NCBI GenBank assembly: GCA_034506255.1
Contig: JAPDPX010000009.1
Span: 217,501 to 281,500 of the forward strand
Length of the DNA stretch: 64,000 nucleotides
Direction: 5' to 3'
From: a candidate division KSB1 bacterium
GTDB taxonomy: Bacteria > Zhuqueibacterota > Zhuqueibacteria > Zhuqueibacterales > Zhuqueibacteraceae
Part shown: piece after piece, positions 12,801 to 18,525 of the stretch
Numbering within the stretch: the stretch's first letter is position 1
Layout: each line of letters starts with the position of its first letter
The notes under the pieces: model-generated
Seen by the model: the letters and a program-made list of their open reading frames with translations, nothing else
What the model was told of the DNA's origin: nothing
Database searches by the model: none
Position numbers and translations under genes: made by a program

Positions 12801-13148
12801 ATTTGGTATAATCAACTCATCGGGGGCACCGCCAAGTTTGGGGCGCCCGCGGCGGAGGTGGCCGACGCGCCCCTGGTGGAAGGGGTGCAATGTTATCCCA
12901 ACCCCTTCAATCCCGAAACCACCATTCGTTTCGTGCTGTCGCAGAACCGCAGTGTGCGCTTGCAGATTTTCAATCTGCGCGGCGAGCTGGTGCGCATGCT
13001 GGTCAACAAGGACATGCCGGCCGGCGTGCATGAAGTGCGCTGGAATGGCCGTGACAAGACCGGCCGGCCGGCGGCCAGCGGCATCTACTTTTATCGCCTG
13101 GCACTCGACGGTAAAGTCTTCACCGGCAGTATGCAGATGATCAAGTAG
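3837..13148 (+). CDS. giant secreted modular protein: four Asp-box propeller blocks alternating with eleven Ig-like repeats, type IX-style sorting tail
   Basis: A 3103-aa protein. An N-terminal signal peptide (hydrophobic stretch to about residue 31, ending LAQ) is followed by: propeller block 1 (about 34-405), three Ig-like repeats (408-806), block 2 (807-1176), six repeats (1178-1978), block 3 (1980-2353), two repeats (2355-2621), block 4 (2626-2990), then a FlgD-like sorting domain (about 3015-3103) with CYPNPFNPETTI. Each block is about 365 aa, starts with a V/LF-[YH]-H-[DA]-G-x-WW-type motif and holds one Asp-box (SSDAGVSW, STNEGLNW, STNEGTSW, STDNGTTW), as in sialidase/BNR propellers. 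The Ig-like repeats are about 132 aa and share GTITVTWPAGT, VTVNG and AGI.NP motifs. No sialidase catalytic set is evident, so binding or adhesion is more likely than catalysis. Export through a type IX-like system to the surface is inferred. Translation probably starts at ATG 3837 after AAAGGG. Confidence 0.9.
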   Translation: MFRCSGCHRFLQVTLASLLLLPFCGGRSLAQTGAPLATTTTAEYKKSNQSKVFYHDGFWWALAFHEVQAAWYLWKYNGTSWSRTNKLEKSTSYLPDVVLNAAQNRLYLFFSHHTQPKLRRYTYSAGTWAIDSGFPKKTFTDFVNADHSNPVSMVQSKNGDLWIFRIDSNRLQAKRSSDAGVSWSNVITIKASLNDPKGTTDAVAFTAAGENYVGVGYGESGSGTRRFGFFRHRDGDPDSVWTDESAQVMPLGSENAQNNVCLAVDGTNNVYMFVRTTGGASADPRNTLYKRNASGIWSAFVVNTVGSGVAWHSPAITIDGENGRLYLFGRNASSSIVEYKTALIGQEHTLTSATIQTALANGTQAFSDLSVPGGLLNSGTDLLITADNTTANDIWFNKLDISAGSAPVVVDEVNVNPPTTAVAGEYTIAFSTSPSGNLAAGSGTITVTWPAGTTVPAAISAAQVTVNGVAASAVTTNPAARQAVVTVAATVPGSSEVSLVFAAAAGIINPATPGSYTLTLATSAQPLSASSPAYNINSPLLVGDVTVTPNYTQAAAGYTIPLTLGSAGALTAGSGTITVRWPAGTAVPAAITASNVLINGVAAAAAGSDSSLRQATITVPQDLTGGGNVAVEFLAPAGLHNPAVTDSFTLEVWTSSEGSAQASPPYAIEAGPAVTVSAVTVSPDSVSEVAAYTIPITLSTGGGLLANHGRITVTWPAGTGLPATINSSAVTINGQPVAAVITDPAQQQATITVAATLAGGSLATVVFDASAGLINPANAGQYTLTVHTSAQVVDGVSPAYEIKSSTGVARPVVGSGDGLARPNQNRVFHHAGSWWLIALNKSDQRWKLWQLVDTTWTVRLELSNSNIDRPDCFLDGANNRLYVLLSHTTQSRFLRLTYGGGGWAIDAGYPANVPGARHSGGNPLCFTRARNGELWVFGIGESALRATYSTNEGLNWSAIFVVKAGLHASTGMVDCLPFTTGGVNYIGVAYGEDAVPGAVYGFLRHQDGHASTTWSDESAQLTSFAGTNADDQVAMAVSDDGTVYLVTKTDGSGSTGVYNGLYKRTPSGSWQSFVVNRGSGWSSPAIALDESNHYVYLIGHDGTHERGVFKKAAYGSESDFENATTVDLFVKAGVDFDHPSLAPHNHTSATGLLAVMENESALENWYNLLALGTPPAGPLTINSVTVSPATAGLTAAYSINLTLGSTGALAGGLGTLTITWPAGTTVPSSMSTAQVTVNGVAAAGVTSEASQRRVTVTVPTTLNGGSSVSLVFALGAGLVNPAAGSYTLQAFSSAQPSPATSPSYNINEPQPVTVNAITVAPTQVAAVAAYTIPVILGSEGALSGGAGTITVTWPEGTIVPAAMAASSVTVNGVAAQAVAADSLQRRAVVTVPASLAGNDTVSLVFTAAAHLINPALSGNYTLQVFTSQQTPPATSPAYTLTDSTPVAIGNVTVNPNRAFAAAAYAIPLTLGVNGGLAGGSGTITVTWPAGTTVPATIAAANVTVNGVAAHAVAADSLQRRVVVTVPATLAGNAGVTLVFAAAAGVTNPAAGSYSLVVFTSAQTNSASSPLYQIIAQPPVVVNAISVTPSYKGEAAAYSIPLTLGPHGGLTGGSGTITVTWPNNTSVPAGINAANVTVNGIAAQAVTSESSQRRATVTVPATLAGSASVTLAFATAANIVNPTTTGNYTLQVTTSKQDSIATSPVYLIEAQPPVAVSAVTVNPNYAGEAAEYTIPLTLGAYGGLTGGSGVITVEWPAGTTVPASMAPAEVKVNGTSASAVSTNPAQRRAMVTVPATLANGASVTLLFTAAAGVINPAAGNHTLSVFTSRQDSPANSPAYAITTQPPVVVGNVTVNPTIAGEVAGYTIPITLGAYGGLTGGSGTITVTWPEGTSVPGSISTGSVTVNGVNAAAVSSNSTTRQATVTVPNTLANNASVNLVFTTAAAILNPGTSGDYSLLVHTSKQTGDAASPGYTIDPSPNPPPSGTGTAIAGTGGDFDKPHQSRVFYHDGKWWLAGLKKSENKWKLWKFDGSNWVDQGLVIADTKTYRPDCFLNSAANKLYIFVSGGTKSQFLRLSYSGGAWSKDAGYPVNITHFTHSGEYSISFSRADNGELWAFRVNSNQLEGIVSTNEGTSWSGVIVLKSGLNNTALTDCHAFASGGNHYMGVCYSENSTTNSIVGFLRHSDGSSSTAWTDESGSLPPYSGTRSDDHINMAVAGNGTVYLITKTDGGGASIVDNGLYKRSPSGTWQLFAVNRGGGWTRPALAIDQSNNFLYAIGAPEGSERRGYYKKAALGSEGDLETASSVTIFEGSNNYFVNPSVAQHNHTSGSGVMIAIENDSEQQLYYNLLNLGPAPPPSPVTVNSVTVNPATTSVTAAYTIGITLGSAGSLGGGAGTITVTWPANTTVPAAIASSAITVNGIAAVNVATNTAGRFAVVTVPANLAANASVTLEVTAAAGIVNPGTPGAYTLQVKTSAQPVQATSPNYNLQAPVPVTVSNITVLPDTVSRVAGYTIPLTLGSQGALTGGSSTITITWPAGTTVPASMAVSSVTVNGVNAANVTTTPATRRAVVTVPNSLAAGASVTVQFAQGAGIVNPAVAGSYTLQVQTSSQPVDATSPSYTLVAPPGGNAGALVHANTMGLFEASNQSKLFHHDGMWWLAAYDRTVNDWYLWKYAGGNWTRNLLIEYNQNSRIDIVPDSPNNRFFGLASLDTGSLFGRVGYNSGTWAVQSSTTLSGFTHDDEPRPLCLVRASNGHLWVFRVNAGSLEARQSTDNGTTWSGTLTLKSGISGNRGMVDAVRFNAGGVNYVGVFYGMLTADGGTAYGFLKHDDNAAAGTWSDESSALTFFGNERAEAGLSAMAAPDGRVYVLTANSNASGADPANTLYVRATGGTWSKFKVNTANGSQQWRSPALAIDASNNRLYVMGIRTTAPARGEYKMCSLGSESTLETQPVSVLFANGSDDFDHLSAPAEPFTNTTGLMVAAANLSADAIWYNQLIGGTAKFGAPAAEVADAPLVEGVQCYPNPFNPETTIRFVLSQNRSVRLQIFNLRGELVRMLVNKDMPAGVHEVRWNGRDKTGRPAASGIYFYRLALDGKVFTGSMQMIK
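5058..6250 (+). repeat. Ig-like repeat array 1 (three units of about 400 nt)
   Basis: Three tandem units start near 5058, 5458 and 5848, inside the giant gene. Each encodes about 132 aa with the recurring GTITV(T/R)WPAGT, V.(V/I)NG and NPA..G.(Y/F)TL motifs and ends in SPAY.I-type sequence. Confidence 0.85.
7372..9768 (+). repeat. Ig-like repeat array 2 (six units of about 400 nt)
   Basis: Six tandem units start near 7372, 7766, 8165, 8570, 8964 and 9370. Neighbouring units are very similar in both protein and DNA (for example repeated GGCACGATCAC.GT.ACCTGGCC-type segments), which points to expansion by duplication. Confidence 0.85.
10903..11700 (+). repeat. Ig-like repeat array 3 (two units of about 400 nt)
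   Basis: Two tandem units start near 10903 and 11303, between propeller blocks 3 and 4 of the giant gene, with the same motifs as arrays 1 and 2. Confidence 0.85.
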
Positions 13149-13183
13149 CTTTGTGCTTGCAAGAACGGAGCAAGAGCATAACC

Positions 13184-13219
13184 GGCGGGCTTGCTTTTTC
13201 AGGAGGCCCGCCTTTTTTG
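13184..13219 (+). terminator. Rho-independent terminator after the giant gene
   Basis: The inverted repeat GGCGGGC...GCCCGCC (13184-13190 with 13206-13212) is followed by TTTTTT, 35 nt after the stop codon of the giant gene. Confidence 0.88.
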
Positions 13220-13272
13220 TTGGAGGAGAAGGAAGGCCGGTTGTCCGTCTGCCACTGGCAGAGGATGCTCGG

Positions 13273-14589
13273 TTAAATCCAACTGCGCAGCCACATGCGT
13301 TGATAAAAGGCGCCGAGCGGAAGGGGCTGGGCCGTCCAGAGAGGAAAGAAGTAAAGTGCGCACAACACGACCGCCAGCACGGCCATGGCTGCCAGCTCAC
13401 GCGGCAATCCCCCCCGCTGCCACAGTCGCACCAGCAGAGCGGCGAGCAACATGATGGAGAAGGGCAGGGCTCCCATGAAATGATACAAGAAGCTTGCGCG
13501 TGAGATCAGGGCGAAGGGCAGATAATGCAGCGCCAGCGCCAGCACGGCGAACGCGGCTCCAAAATGACGGTGCACCACCGCCTGCCACAAGCCGGCGCCC
13601 ACCCCGGCCAGCGCCAGCCACCATAAGGCGGGATTGCCGAGCAGCAAAATGGTGGTGGTTTGGCCGGTGGCAGCCACCTGCCAGAAATAATTCACCGGCC
13701 GTTGCAGCAGCGGCCAGCTCCACCAGGGTGAGGCGTAGCCATGTCCGGCCTGCAGGTGGGCATGATAGCCGAACATTTGACGGTGCAGCTCGAAGAAGTG
13801 GTGCTGGTCATTCTGCTGCAGATGAATCAGAAAACTGGCAGAATAGACCAGCGCCGGCATGACCACACAGGTGAGCAGGAAGACGTCGGGGTGAATGCCC
13901 GCCAGCCGTGACAGCAGGCCGCTGCCGGGCAGTCGTGCTGCCAAGCATGGCCATTGCTGCCGGGCCTTGGCCAGTAGGAAGATGAGGAAGATGACGGCGA
14001 AACTTGCGGCCCCAATCCATTTGACCGCCGTGGCAGCTCCCATGGCCATGCCGCTGCCCAGCAGGTAAAGCCAGCGTGGTTGTCGCGGCTGTTCGCTGCC
14101 CGCCTGCAGAAAAAGCCGGTAAGCCAGCAGGCAAAAGAACACCGCGAAAATGTTGATCAGGCCGGTGCGTGATTCCACTAGCAACACGCCGTCCGCAATG
14201 GCGAACAGTCCCGCGAGCATGGCCGCCCGCCGGTCGGCGAACAGTTGCAGCGTCAGGCGATAGATCAACAAGATCACCGCGATGCCGAACAGTGCCTCCA
14301 TGATCCGCCAGCCCAGCGGCACGTTGCCGAAAAAACGGATACCGAGCGCGATCAAATATTTTCCCAAGGGAGGATGCGCATCGAAAAAGGCGGTTCGCTC
14401 GAGATAATTGTTGGCGAACACCGGAAAATACACTTCGTCGAAAACCATTGTCGCGGGCGTGTCGAGGCGCCATAAGCGGGTGAAGGCTGCCGGCAGCAAC
14501 AGGGAAAGCTGCAACCAATAATCCGGGCGCTGCTGCAAGGCGGCTGTGATGCGCTGCCAGCCGGCCTGCCTGAATAAGCTGAATTTCAT
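13273..14589 (-). CDS. GT-C family membrane glycosyltransferase, PMT (GT39)-like
   Basis: A polytopic membrane protein of 438 aa. It resembles dolichyl-phosphate-mannose protein mannosyltransferases, which move a sugar from a polyprenyl-phosphate donor to an acceptor outside the membrane. The first extracytoplasmic loop carries the acidic motif FDEVYFPVF and then DAHPPLGKYLIA, typical of the family. The longest frame starts at 14634, but ATG 14589 has GGGGAGG upstream and forms an ATGA overlap with the stop of the preceding gene, so I use 14589. It is the last gene of a four-gene minus-strand cluster with a second GT-C-like protein, GtrA and a polyprenyl-phosphate sugar synthase. The natural acceptor (protein, glycan or lipid) is unknown. 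Confidence 0.88.
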   Translation of the reverse strand: MKFSLFRQAGWQRITAALQQRPDYWLQLSLLLPAAFTRLWRLDTPATMVFDEVYFPVFANNYLERTAFFDAHPPLGKYLIALGIRFFGNVPLGWRIMEALFGIAVILLIYRLTLQLFADRRAAMLAGLFAIADGVLLVESRTGLINIFAVFFCLLAYRLFLQAGSEQPRQPRWLYLLGSGMAMGAATAVKWIGAASFAVIFLIFLLAKARQQWPCLAARLPGSGLLSRLAGIHPDVFLLTCVVMPALVYSASFLIHLQQNDQHHFFELHRQMFGYHAHLQAGHGYASPWWSWPLLQRPVNYFWQVAATGQTTTILLLGNPALWWLALAGVGAGLWQAVVHRHFGAAFAVLALALHYLPFALISRASFLYHFMGALPFSIMLLAALLVRLWQRGGLPRELAAMAVLAVVLCALYFFPLWTAQPLPLGAFYQRMWLRSWI

Positions 14590-16628
14590 TTTCCGTCCTC
14601 CCCATTTGTGCGGAGGGGGAGGGCAGCAGGCCACGAGCCTCGATGACCTTTCTGGGCGTCAAACAGGGCACTCATGGCCGCCCCAGCCGGCGTCACTTGG
14701 TAAACGCGGTAGTTTTCTGTTTGCGCCACGAGCGGAAACCGGCGGTCGAGCCGTTTACAAACCTCGCCATAGCGGTGATGCTCGTTGGGGCCGCAGACAA
14801 TGTAATCGACACCGGCGGAAAGCAGTGTGGACTCTGCTGTGCTGTCGCCGCGGTAGAGTGCGGCCACCTTCTGTTGCGCCGCGCTCACCGGCAGCCCGTG
14901 CGACATGACATGACCGGGATAGCCGAGCACCACGGCACGCCCCGCCAGAGTGAGCAGGTGGTTGTGAATCGGCGCCGTCAAAAAGACGGCTTCCGGCTTG
15001 GTGCGGAGGCGCAATTGTTGCGCGAGCTGCACCTCCTCCGCCGACAATTCCAGCCAGCCATTGTTTTGGAATTCGTGTGCCAAATTGAGTGCGCCGGAAA
15101 GGGTGAGGGCCAGCAACAGCGTGCGAAAGACAAAACCGTGCAACCACCAGGATTTCGCCTGCCACAAGGCCATCAACACGCGTGCCACCAGCGGCAGCGA
15201 AAGCAGGAACCAGAAAATCAGAACCTTGTTGGTGTCATAAGCAAACACGGAAAACAGAAATAGATTCCCCACCATGAACAGCAGGCCGAACGGCAGATAG
15301 AAGGCCAGTGCGCGCCGCCGCACACGCAGCCCGCGCGCCGCCAGCAACGCGGCCAGCAACACCGGGATGAAGACGCTGGTATTTTTCAACCAAAACCAAA
15401 GCCAATTTTCCCCCTCTGCCATCCAGCCGGGATGCCAGCGGATGATTTGCCGTGAAACCTGCGAAGAAAGCAGAAACCACAGTGCGGGGGCGGCAATCAG
15501 CAAAGCGGTGGCAGTAAATTGCAACCAGTATTTCACATGCTGCCAGCGACGCTGCAGCACGGCCAACCCGGCAAACATCGCCGCCAGCAACATCGCTGTC
15601 AGGAAAGTGTGGGTGTGAAACAATGGCAGCAAACCGGTCAGGACGCCGGCTGCCATTGCCATTTGCGGCCGCCGTCCGGCGGCTTGCCACCACAGCAAAA
15701 TCACCGCCAGCCCCATGGGGAAGCCGAAAAGGAAAGAACGCTGCGGCAGCAGATGAGCCAGTACCGGATTGACCCAATGAATGTTCAACGCACTGATGTT
15801 GGTGTAGCGCCGCGGCAGGTGTTGCAAAAATTCCCATATCGGTTTGGGCGCATAGAAAAGATCGGACAAGAACCACAAGAAGCCCAAACCGCCAGCGAGC
15901 AACAACAAGCCGACTGCCAAAGCCGCGGCGCCGCGATGGCGCACCAGCCGATAGCCAAGATAGTACAGCAGCGTGAGCATGACACTGTTGAGCCATGCCG
16001 CCGGCAACTCCACAGCCTGTTCGAGTGGCATCCCCAACCGCATCAGGGCCGCACTGAAGAAATCAGCGAGAAAGGGGTAGGTCAACGGCTCGCCTGCCAG
16101 GATGCTACTGCGCAAGGGCAACGGGCCCGCATTCAAAAAAACTGTGATCATGCTCAGATGCAGCGGCAGGTCACCCCAGGCATCGAGATAGCCGGTGGCC
16201 AGGCCGCCGTTTTGCCAGAGGATCAAGCGGGCGGCAAGTATCCAAAAAAGAATGAGACTGCCGGCGAATACGGCCAGGCCGACACGATCGACTTTTGACA
16301 GTCGCTTTGCCGGCAGGGCGGGCGCAATGCGTTTCCGACCGGTGGCAGGCTTGCGCCGGTGTGCCAGCAAGAGCACCGCCGTCAGCAGCATCACAGTTTG
16401 CACGCCAAGGACGACGGCGCTGCGAACCCCCAACACCAATGCCACGAGAAACGTCGCCTTGGTAAAAGCGACCAGGCCGAAAACCATGGCCAGCAGCAGC
16501 CGCTCTCCCAAGAAAAAGGCGCCACGTAGGCGCAGGCTGAGTGCCAGGCCCAGCACCAGCGGCACGATCAGCACAGCCATGAAGCGCAGGTTTTCGAGGA
16601 CGGAATCCCCGGTCAGTGCAAAATCCAT
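14586..16628 (-). CDS. large polytopic membrane protein, GT-C glycosyltransferase-like
   Basis: A 680-aa protein with about a dozen hydrophobic segments and a soluble C-terminal region (about residues 540-680). An acidic motif lies in an early loop (GYLDAWGDLPLHLSM, about residue 146), followed by GEPLTYPFLADFF, a pattern seen in large membrane glycosyltransferase-like proteins of the GT-C fold. It probably acts on lipid-linked sugars with its neighbours. Start ATG 16628 has CGGAG 5 nt upstream. It overlaps the next gene by ATGA. I do not assign a substrate. The closest family label may be a generic 'membrane protein' or a DUF2298-like group. Confidence 0.75.
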   Translation of the reverse strand: MDFALTGDSVLENLRFMAVLIVPLVLGLALSLRLRGAFFLGERLLLAMVFGLVAFTKATFLVALVLGVRSAVVLGVQTVMLLTAVLLLAHRRKPATGRKRIAPALPAKRLSKVDRVGLAVFAGSLILFWILAARLILWQNGGLATGYLDAWGDLPLHLSMITVFLNAGPLPLRSSILAGEPLTYPFLADFFSAALMRLGMPLEQAVELPAAWLNSVMLTLLYYLGYRLVRHRGAAALAVGLLLLAGGLGFLWFLSDLFYAPKPIWEFLQHLPRRYTNISALNIHWVNPVLAHLLPQRSFLFGFPMGLAVILLWWQAAGRRPQMAMAAGVLTGLLPLFHTHTFLTAMLLAAMFAGLAVLQRRWQHVKYWLQFTATALLIAAPALWFLLSSQVSRQIIRWHPGWMAEGENWLWFWLKNTSVFIPVLLAALLAARGLRVRRRALAFYLPFGLLFMVGNLFLFSVFAYDTNKVLIFWFLLSLPLVARVLMALWQAKSWWLHGFVFRTLLLALTLSGALNLAHEFQNNGWLELSAEEVQLAQQLRLRTKPEAVFLTAPIHNHLLTLAGRAVVLGYPGHVMSHGLPVSAAQQKVAALYRGDSTAESTLLSAGVDYIVCGPNEHHRYGEVCKRLDRRFPLVAQTENYRVYQVTPAGAAMSALFDAQKGHRGSWPAALPLRTNGEDGK

Positions 16629-16674
16629 TGATGACGCTCCGGAAAGAACAGAAAAGGATTTGTGGCCTTCTGCG

Positions 16675-17121
16675 TTATTGTTGTCCGGCAGGCAGGGAGG
16701 GCAGTGGCAGGTGCCGCCGCTGGCGCATCGGCAACTTCAAACCGAACACCCAGTTTCGGTTGAGACGAAAACCCAGCAGCACACCGGCGGCCATGCCGCA
16801 GGCTTTGGCGAAGACATCCGGCAGCGCGAGCAGATGATACCACCATAGGAGGCTGAGCTGATGCACACCCAGCACCAGGAGCGTCACACAAAAGAACCGC
16901 ACATACTGTCGTGCCATTTCAGCGCCACCGGTCTCATCAACAAAGGTGAAGCGTTTGTTCAACAAGAAACTGTTGACACTACCGGTCAAAAAGGAAAGGG
17001 CGCTGGCTGGCAGCGGTGCCAGGTCCGTGGCGCGCGTTAACAGCAGGTACAGCAAGGCGTCGATCAAGGAGTTGAGCACTCCCACGCCGGCAAAATGCAA
17101 CAGTTGGCGGACGGGGTTCAT
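16675..17121 (-). CDS. GtrA family membrane protein
   Basis: 148 aa with four predicted transmembrane helices and the GtrA/DPMS family pattern (GVGVLNSLIDALLY at the start, FLLNKRFTF in the middle, FRLNRNWVFG at the end). GtrA-like proteins are thought to help translocate polyprenyl-phosphate-linked sugars across the membrane. It starts 6 nt after the stop of the GT2 gene, so translation is probably coupled. The neighbours (GT2 synthase upstream, two GT-C proteins downstream) support a glycosylation role. Confidence 0.9.
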   Translation of the reverse strand: MNPVRQLLHFAGVGVLNSLIDALLYLLLTRATDLAPLPASALSFLTGSVNSFLLNKRFTFVDETGGAEMARQYVRFFCVTLLVLGVHQLSLLWWYHLLALPDVFAKACGMAAGVLLGFRLNRNWVFGLKLPMRQRRHLPLPSLPAGQQ

Positions 17122-17127
17122 GCTGAC

Positions 17128-17916
17128 TCACGCATAAACTTCACTGACCGGATTGGCGGCGGGCACGGCGGCAAAGCCGGTGCTGAACGCCAGCCGCATG
17201 CGCAGCAAACCAATGAAATGTTCGGAAATAGTCGGTACCATTTTCACCCGCGAATCGGGGTCATCAGTCCAGATGACCGGGACTTCGGCAATGGTGAAAC
17301 CGTAGTGTTCCGCCAGCAGCAGCAGCTCGGCATCGAAGAACCAGCCCTGATTCTCCACCAACGGTACCAGTGTCTGTACTGCCCGCCGGGTCGCGGCTTT
17401 GAAGCCGCATTGGGCATCACTGAAGCTGCAACCAAAAAACATCTTGAGCAGCAGCATGTAGCCACGTGAAAACAATTCCCGTTTCCAGCCGCGCGTTACC
17501 CGCGCGCCTCGTTGATACCGCGAACCAATGGCAATCTCGGCCTCACCACGCACCAGCCGTTCGAGCAACGGCAGAAAACAACTCAGATCGGTGGCGAGAT
17601 CGACGTCCATGTAGCTCACGATATCGGCTTCGCTCGCCAGCCAGACATGGCGCAGCGCACGGCCACGTCCCTTGAGGGGGAGGCGCACATAACGCACCCG
17701 CTCGTGTCGCGTCGCCAGCTCCTGGCCCACTTCAGGCGTGCCATCGGTCGAAGCATTGTCCGCGATCGTGATCTGCCAGTCATAGTCACAATTTTCCTGC
17801 AGAAACGCCTGCAAACGGCTGAGACTGCGGGGCAAATCCCGCTCCTCATTGTAAACGGGAACCACCACCTCCACCCGCAACCGCCCGCTCCTGTTCATTC
17901 CCTTGCTGAAAGCCAT
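17128..17916 (-). CDS. polyprenyl-phosphate glycosyltransferase, family GT2 (dolichyl-phosphate glucosyl/mannosyl synthase-like)
   Basis: A 262-aa GT-A fold enzyme that loads a sugar from a nucleotide sugar onto a polyprenyl phosphate at the inner face of the membrane. Visible motifs are VVVPVYNEERDL at the N-terminus, DNASTDGT, the metal-binding DVD (SYMDVDLATD), and SDAQCGFKAATR with WFFDAELL, all typical of ALG5/DPM1-like enzymes. A longer frame opens at 18060, but ATG 17916 has AGGGAG 6-8 nt upstream and the extra 48 residues are not family-like. It is the first gene of the minus-strand cluster with GtrA and two GT-C proteins. Whether glucose or mannose is used is unknown. Confidence 0.9.
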   Translation of the reverse strand: MAFSKGMNRSGRLRVEVVVPVYNEERDLPRSLSRLQAFLQENCDYDWQITIADNASTDGTPEVGQELATRHERVRYVRLPLKGRGRALRHVWLASEADIVSYMDVDLATDLSCFLPLLERLVRGEAEIAIGSRYQRGARVTRGWKRELFSRGYMLLLKMFFGCSFSDAQCGFKAATRRAVQTLVPLVENQGWFFDAELLLLAEHYGFTIAEVPVIWTDDPDSRVKMVPTISEHFIGLLRMRLAFSTGFAAVPAANPVSEVYA

Positions 17917-17980
17917 GTCGCTCTCCCTGAAAGCATGATCGGCCGGCAGCCACCTTCTGCCAACCGCTCCATTGTCGAGT

Positions 17981-18270
17981 TTACCTCTTGCGAACGTCGC
18001 TGGCAGTGCTGACTTTGTTGACCGCCGATGTGCCGCTCGCTTGCACTTGCTCACCCGCAATAAATTTACCCAATGTGCTCAATGTGATGGTATTGCCGTT
18101 GGCATCCTGCCACCGTGTGCTGCCGGGAACGACAAACTTGCTTCCTGCGCCGTCACCTCTCTGTTGGTGCAACCACCAGTGCTTGCATGAACCTTTCCAA
18201 CTCCAACCCCGGAGAGGGATGGGGGCTCAGTCTCACCAACGGCGACGGGCTGGAACTCACGCCCGGTGAG
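17981..18270 (-). pseudogene. decayed paralogue (3' part) of the neighbouring repeat-linker lipoprotein
   Basis: On the minus strand a Pro/Ser-rich stretch (PSPLVRLSPHPSPGLELE) runs into MQALVVAPTE, then continues in a second frame as EVTAQ and in a third as KFVVPGSTRWQDANGNTI...SASDVRKR-like sequence ending at TAA 17981. This follows the end of the lipoprotein at 18526-19755 (SPSPELHLEGAIQALVI, EVTVKGVKFIV.QNTRLQDEEG, ...QASKIRKD). At least two single-base frameshifts lie within about 25 nt near 18150, and no N-terminal part or start codon with a ribosome site is seen. I call it a remnant of a tandem duplicate. The 63-codon open frame 17981-18172 alone is only its tail. Confidence 0.7.
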
Positions 18271-18396
18271 GGAACGCACCCGGTGCAGAAGGCAAATCGC
18301 TGCAAGCCGTTGCCCACGACCACAAGAACAGCACCGCCATGATACTGCTTTTCTCCTCGATGCTTCTTATGACTGCGGGCTGTTCATCGAGATGAA

Positions 18397-18425
18397 GGTG
18401 GCAACGATTGTGAGTCGTTGCCACC
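18397..18425. other. perfect 11-bp inverted repeat, possible terminator or regulatory hairpin
   Basis: GGTGGCAACGA and TCGTTGCCACC flank a 7-nt loop, about 100 nt downstream of the lipoprotein gene stop and upstream of the decayed paralogue. No T-run follows on either strand, so it is not a classic intrinsic terminator. An RNA-stability or protein-binding role is possible. Confidence 0.5.
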
Positions 18426-18525
18426 TGTGGCAATGTTTCCCGGCAAAAACCACCAAAACTCAAAGACACCTGTAAGGCAGACTTCCAGCCGGCTTTGGTT
18501 TGCACGCGGGAAATCTTTGCCTGGA

